Below are positions 13,834-13,976 of a DNA stretch of 13,976 nucleotides, one piece after another; position 1 is the first letter of the stretch, and each line of letters starts with the position of its first letter. The position numbers and the translations under genes are program-made. This DNA is from Spirochaetales bacterium (GTDB lineage: Bacteria; Spirochaetota; Spirochaetia; DSM-27196; PWMO01): positions 1 to 13,976 of the forward strand of contig SKLB01000167.1 of assembly GCA_007123465.1 (NCBI GenBank). Reading direction: 5' to 3'. Below the pieces are notes generated by a model that was not told where the DNA came from, made no database searches, and worked only from the letters and a program-made list of their open reading frames with translations.

Positions 13834-13976
13834 ATGGCGTCAGCGCTATCGCTACGTAACACGCTCAAGGGCAAGTCGCTGTTTCTCACCGACATGTTTG
13901 CACCCAATATGCTCTACGGCCTCACGATTCGCAGCGAGCATCCCCACGCGCGGATCATTGAAACCCACCTGCCCGA
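13834..13976 (+). CDS. Xanthine dehydrogenase/aldehyde oxidase-family molybdenum hydroxylase, N-terminal fragment
   Basis: Only the first 47 residues are in the window. FLTDMFAPNMLYGLTIRSEH followed by PHARI matches the a/b hammerhead start of the large molybdopterin-binding subunit (typical pattern: Y-x-D, a Pro-Met-Leu turn, RS-x-HARI). Such enzymes hydroxylate purines, aldehydes or heteroaromatic compounds; the substrate cannot be told from this piece. The ATG at 13834 is 2 nt after the aminotransferase stop and uses GAGG, inside the final codons of that gene, as its ribosome site. It is therefore very probably in the same transcript, although its function has no obvious link to sugar nucleotides. 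The gene runs off the window's right edge. Confidence 0.8.
   Translation, partial: MASALSLRNTLKGKSLFLTDMFAPNMLYGLTIRSEHPHARIIETHLP

Noticed and set aside
1..13976. CRISPR arrays, tRNA genes, insertion sequences or phage integration sites
   Set aside because: None seen: no regular spaced repeats, no cloverleaf-like sequence, no transposase motif, and gaps between genes are short (113 nt at most).

Overview
This window looks like chromosomal DNA from a GC-rich free-living spirochaete (Spirochaetaceae-like). No rRNA or other taxonomic marker is present, so this is an inference. It rests on three proteins typical of that group: a membrane-anchored PilZ protein, an exported protein with a degenerate RlpA-like fold plus a SPOR domain, and an exported HEAT-like protein. 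No tRNA, IS element, CRISPR array or prophage gene was seen. Genes are tightly packed and most of the window reads as ordinary core chromosome.

Layout. (1) 1-3658, minus strand: a PilZ c-di-GMP receptor, an exported HEAT-like protein of unknown function and ComEC (cut by the window edge) run in that order, probably as one operon from a promoter at 3771-3800. (2) 3723-6087, plus strand: a CPBP-family intramembrane protease, then a promoter and a thioredoxin pair, a TlpA-like membrane-anchored thioredoxin and a CcdA-like electron carrier with two extra membrane helices. Together these should carry reducing power across the inner membrane. (3) 6088-8521, plus strand: a well-formed sigma70-type promoter, embedded in repeated TCGGT half-sites, precedes fabZ and a long-chain acyl-CoA synthetase, a small lipid operon. 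(4) 8538-10505, minus strand: a small exported protein of unknown function, then the RlpA-like/SPOR envelope protein. It converges on the acyl-CoA synthetase with a GC-rich hairpin at the junction. (5) 10619-13976, plus strand: a NusG paralogue of the LoaP/RfaH/UpxY sort, a soluble PglF/WbpM-like nucleotide-sugar 4,6-dehydratase and a DegT-type sugar aminotransferase, with overlapping ends, and then the start of a molybdenum hydroxylase 2 nt downstream.

How the genes work together. The dehydratase and aminotransferase form a classic two-step route to a UDP-4-amino-4,6-dideoxy sugar for surface glycans or glycoproteins. The dedicated NusG paralogue ahead of them suggests processive antitermination of the operon. 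The most unusual points are the Tyr in the dehydratase where its long-form relatives usually have Met, the palindromic half-sites overlapping the fabZ promoter, and the loss of both catalytic residues in the RlpA-like fold. I did not find a clearly new multi-gene system.
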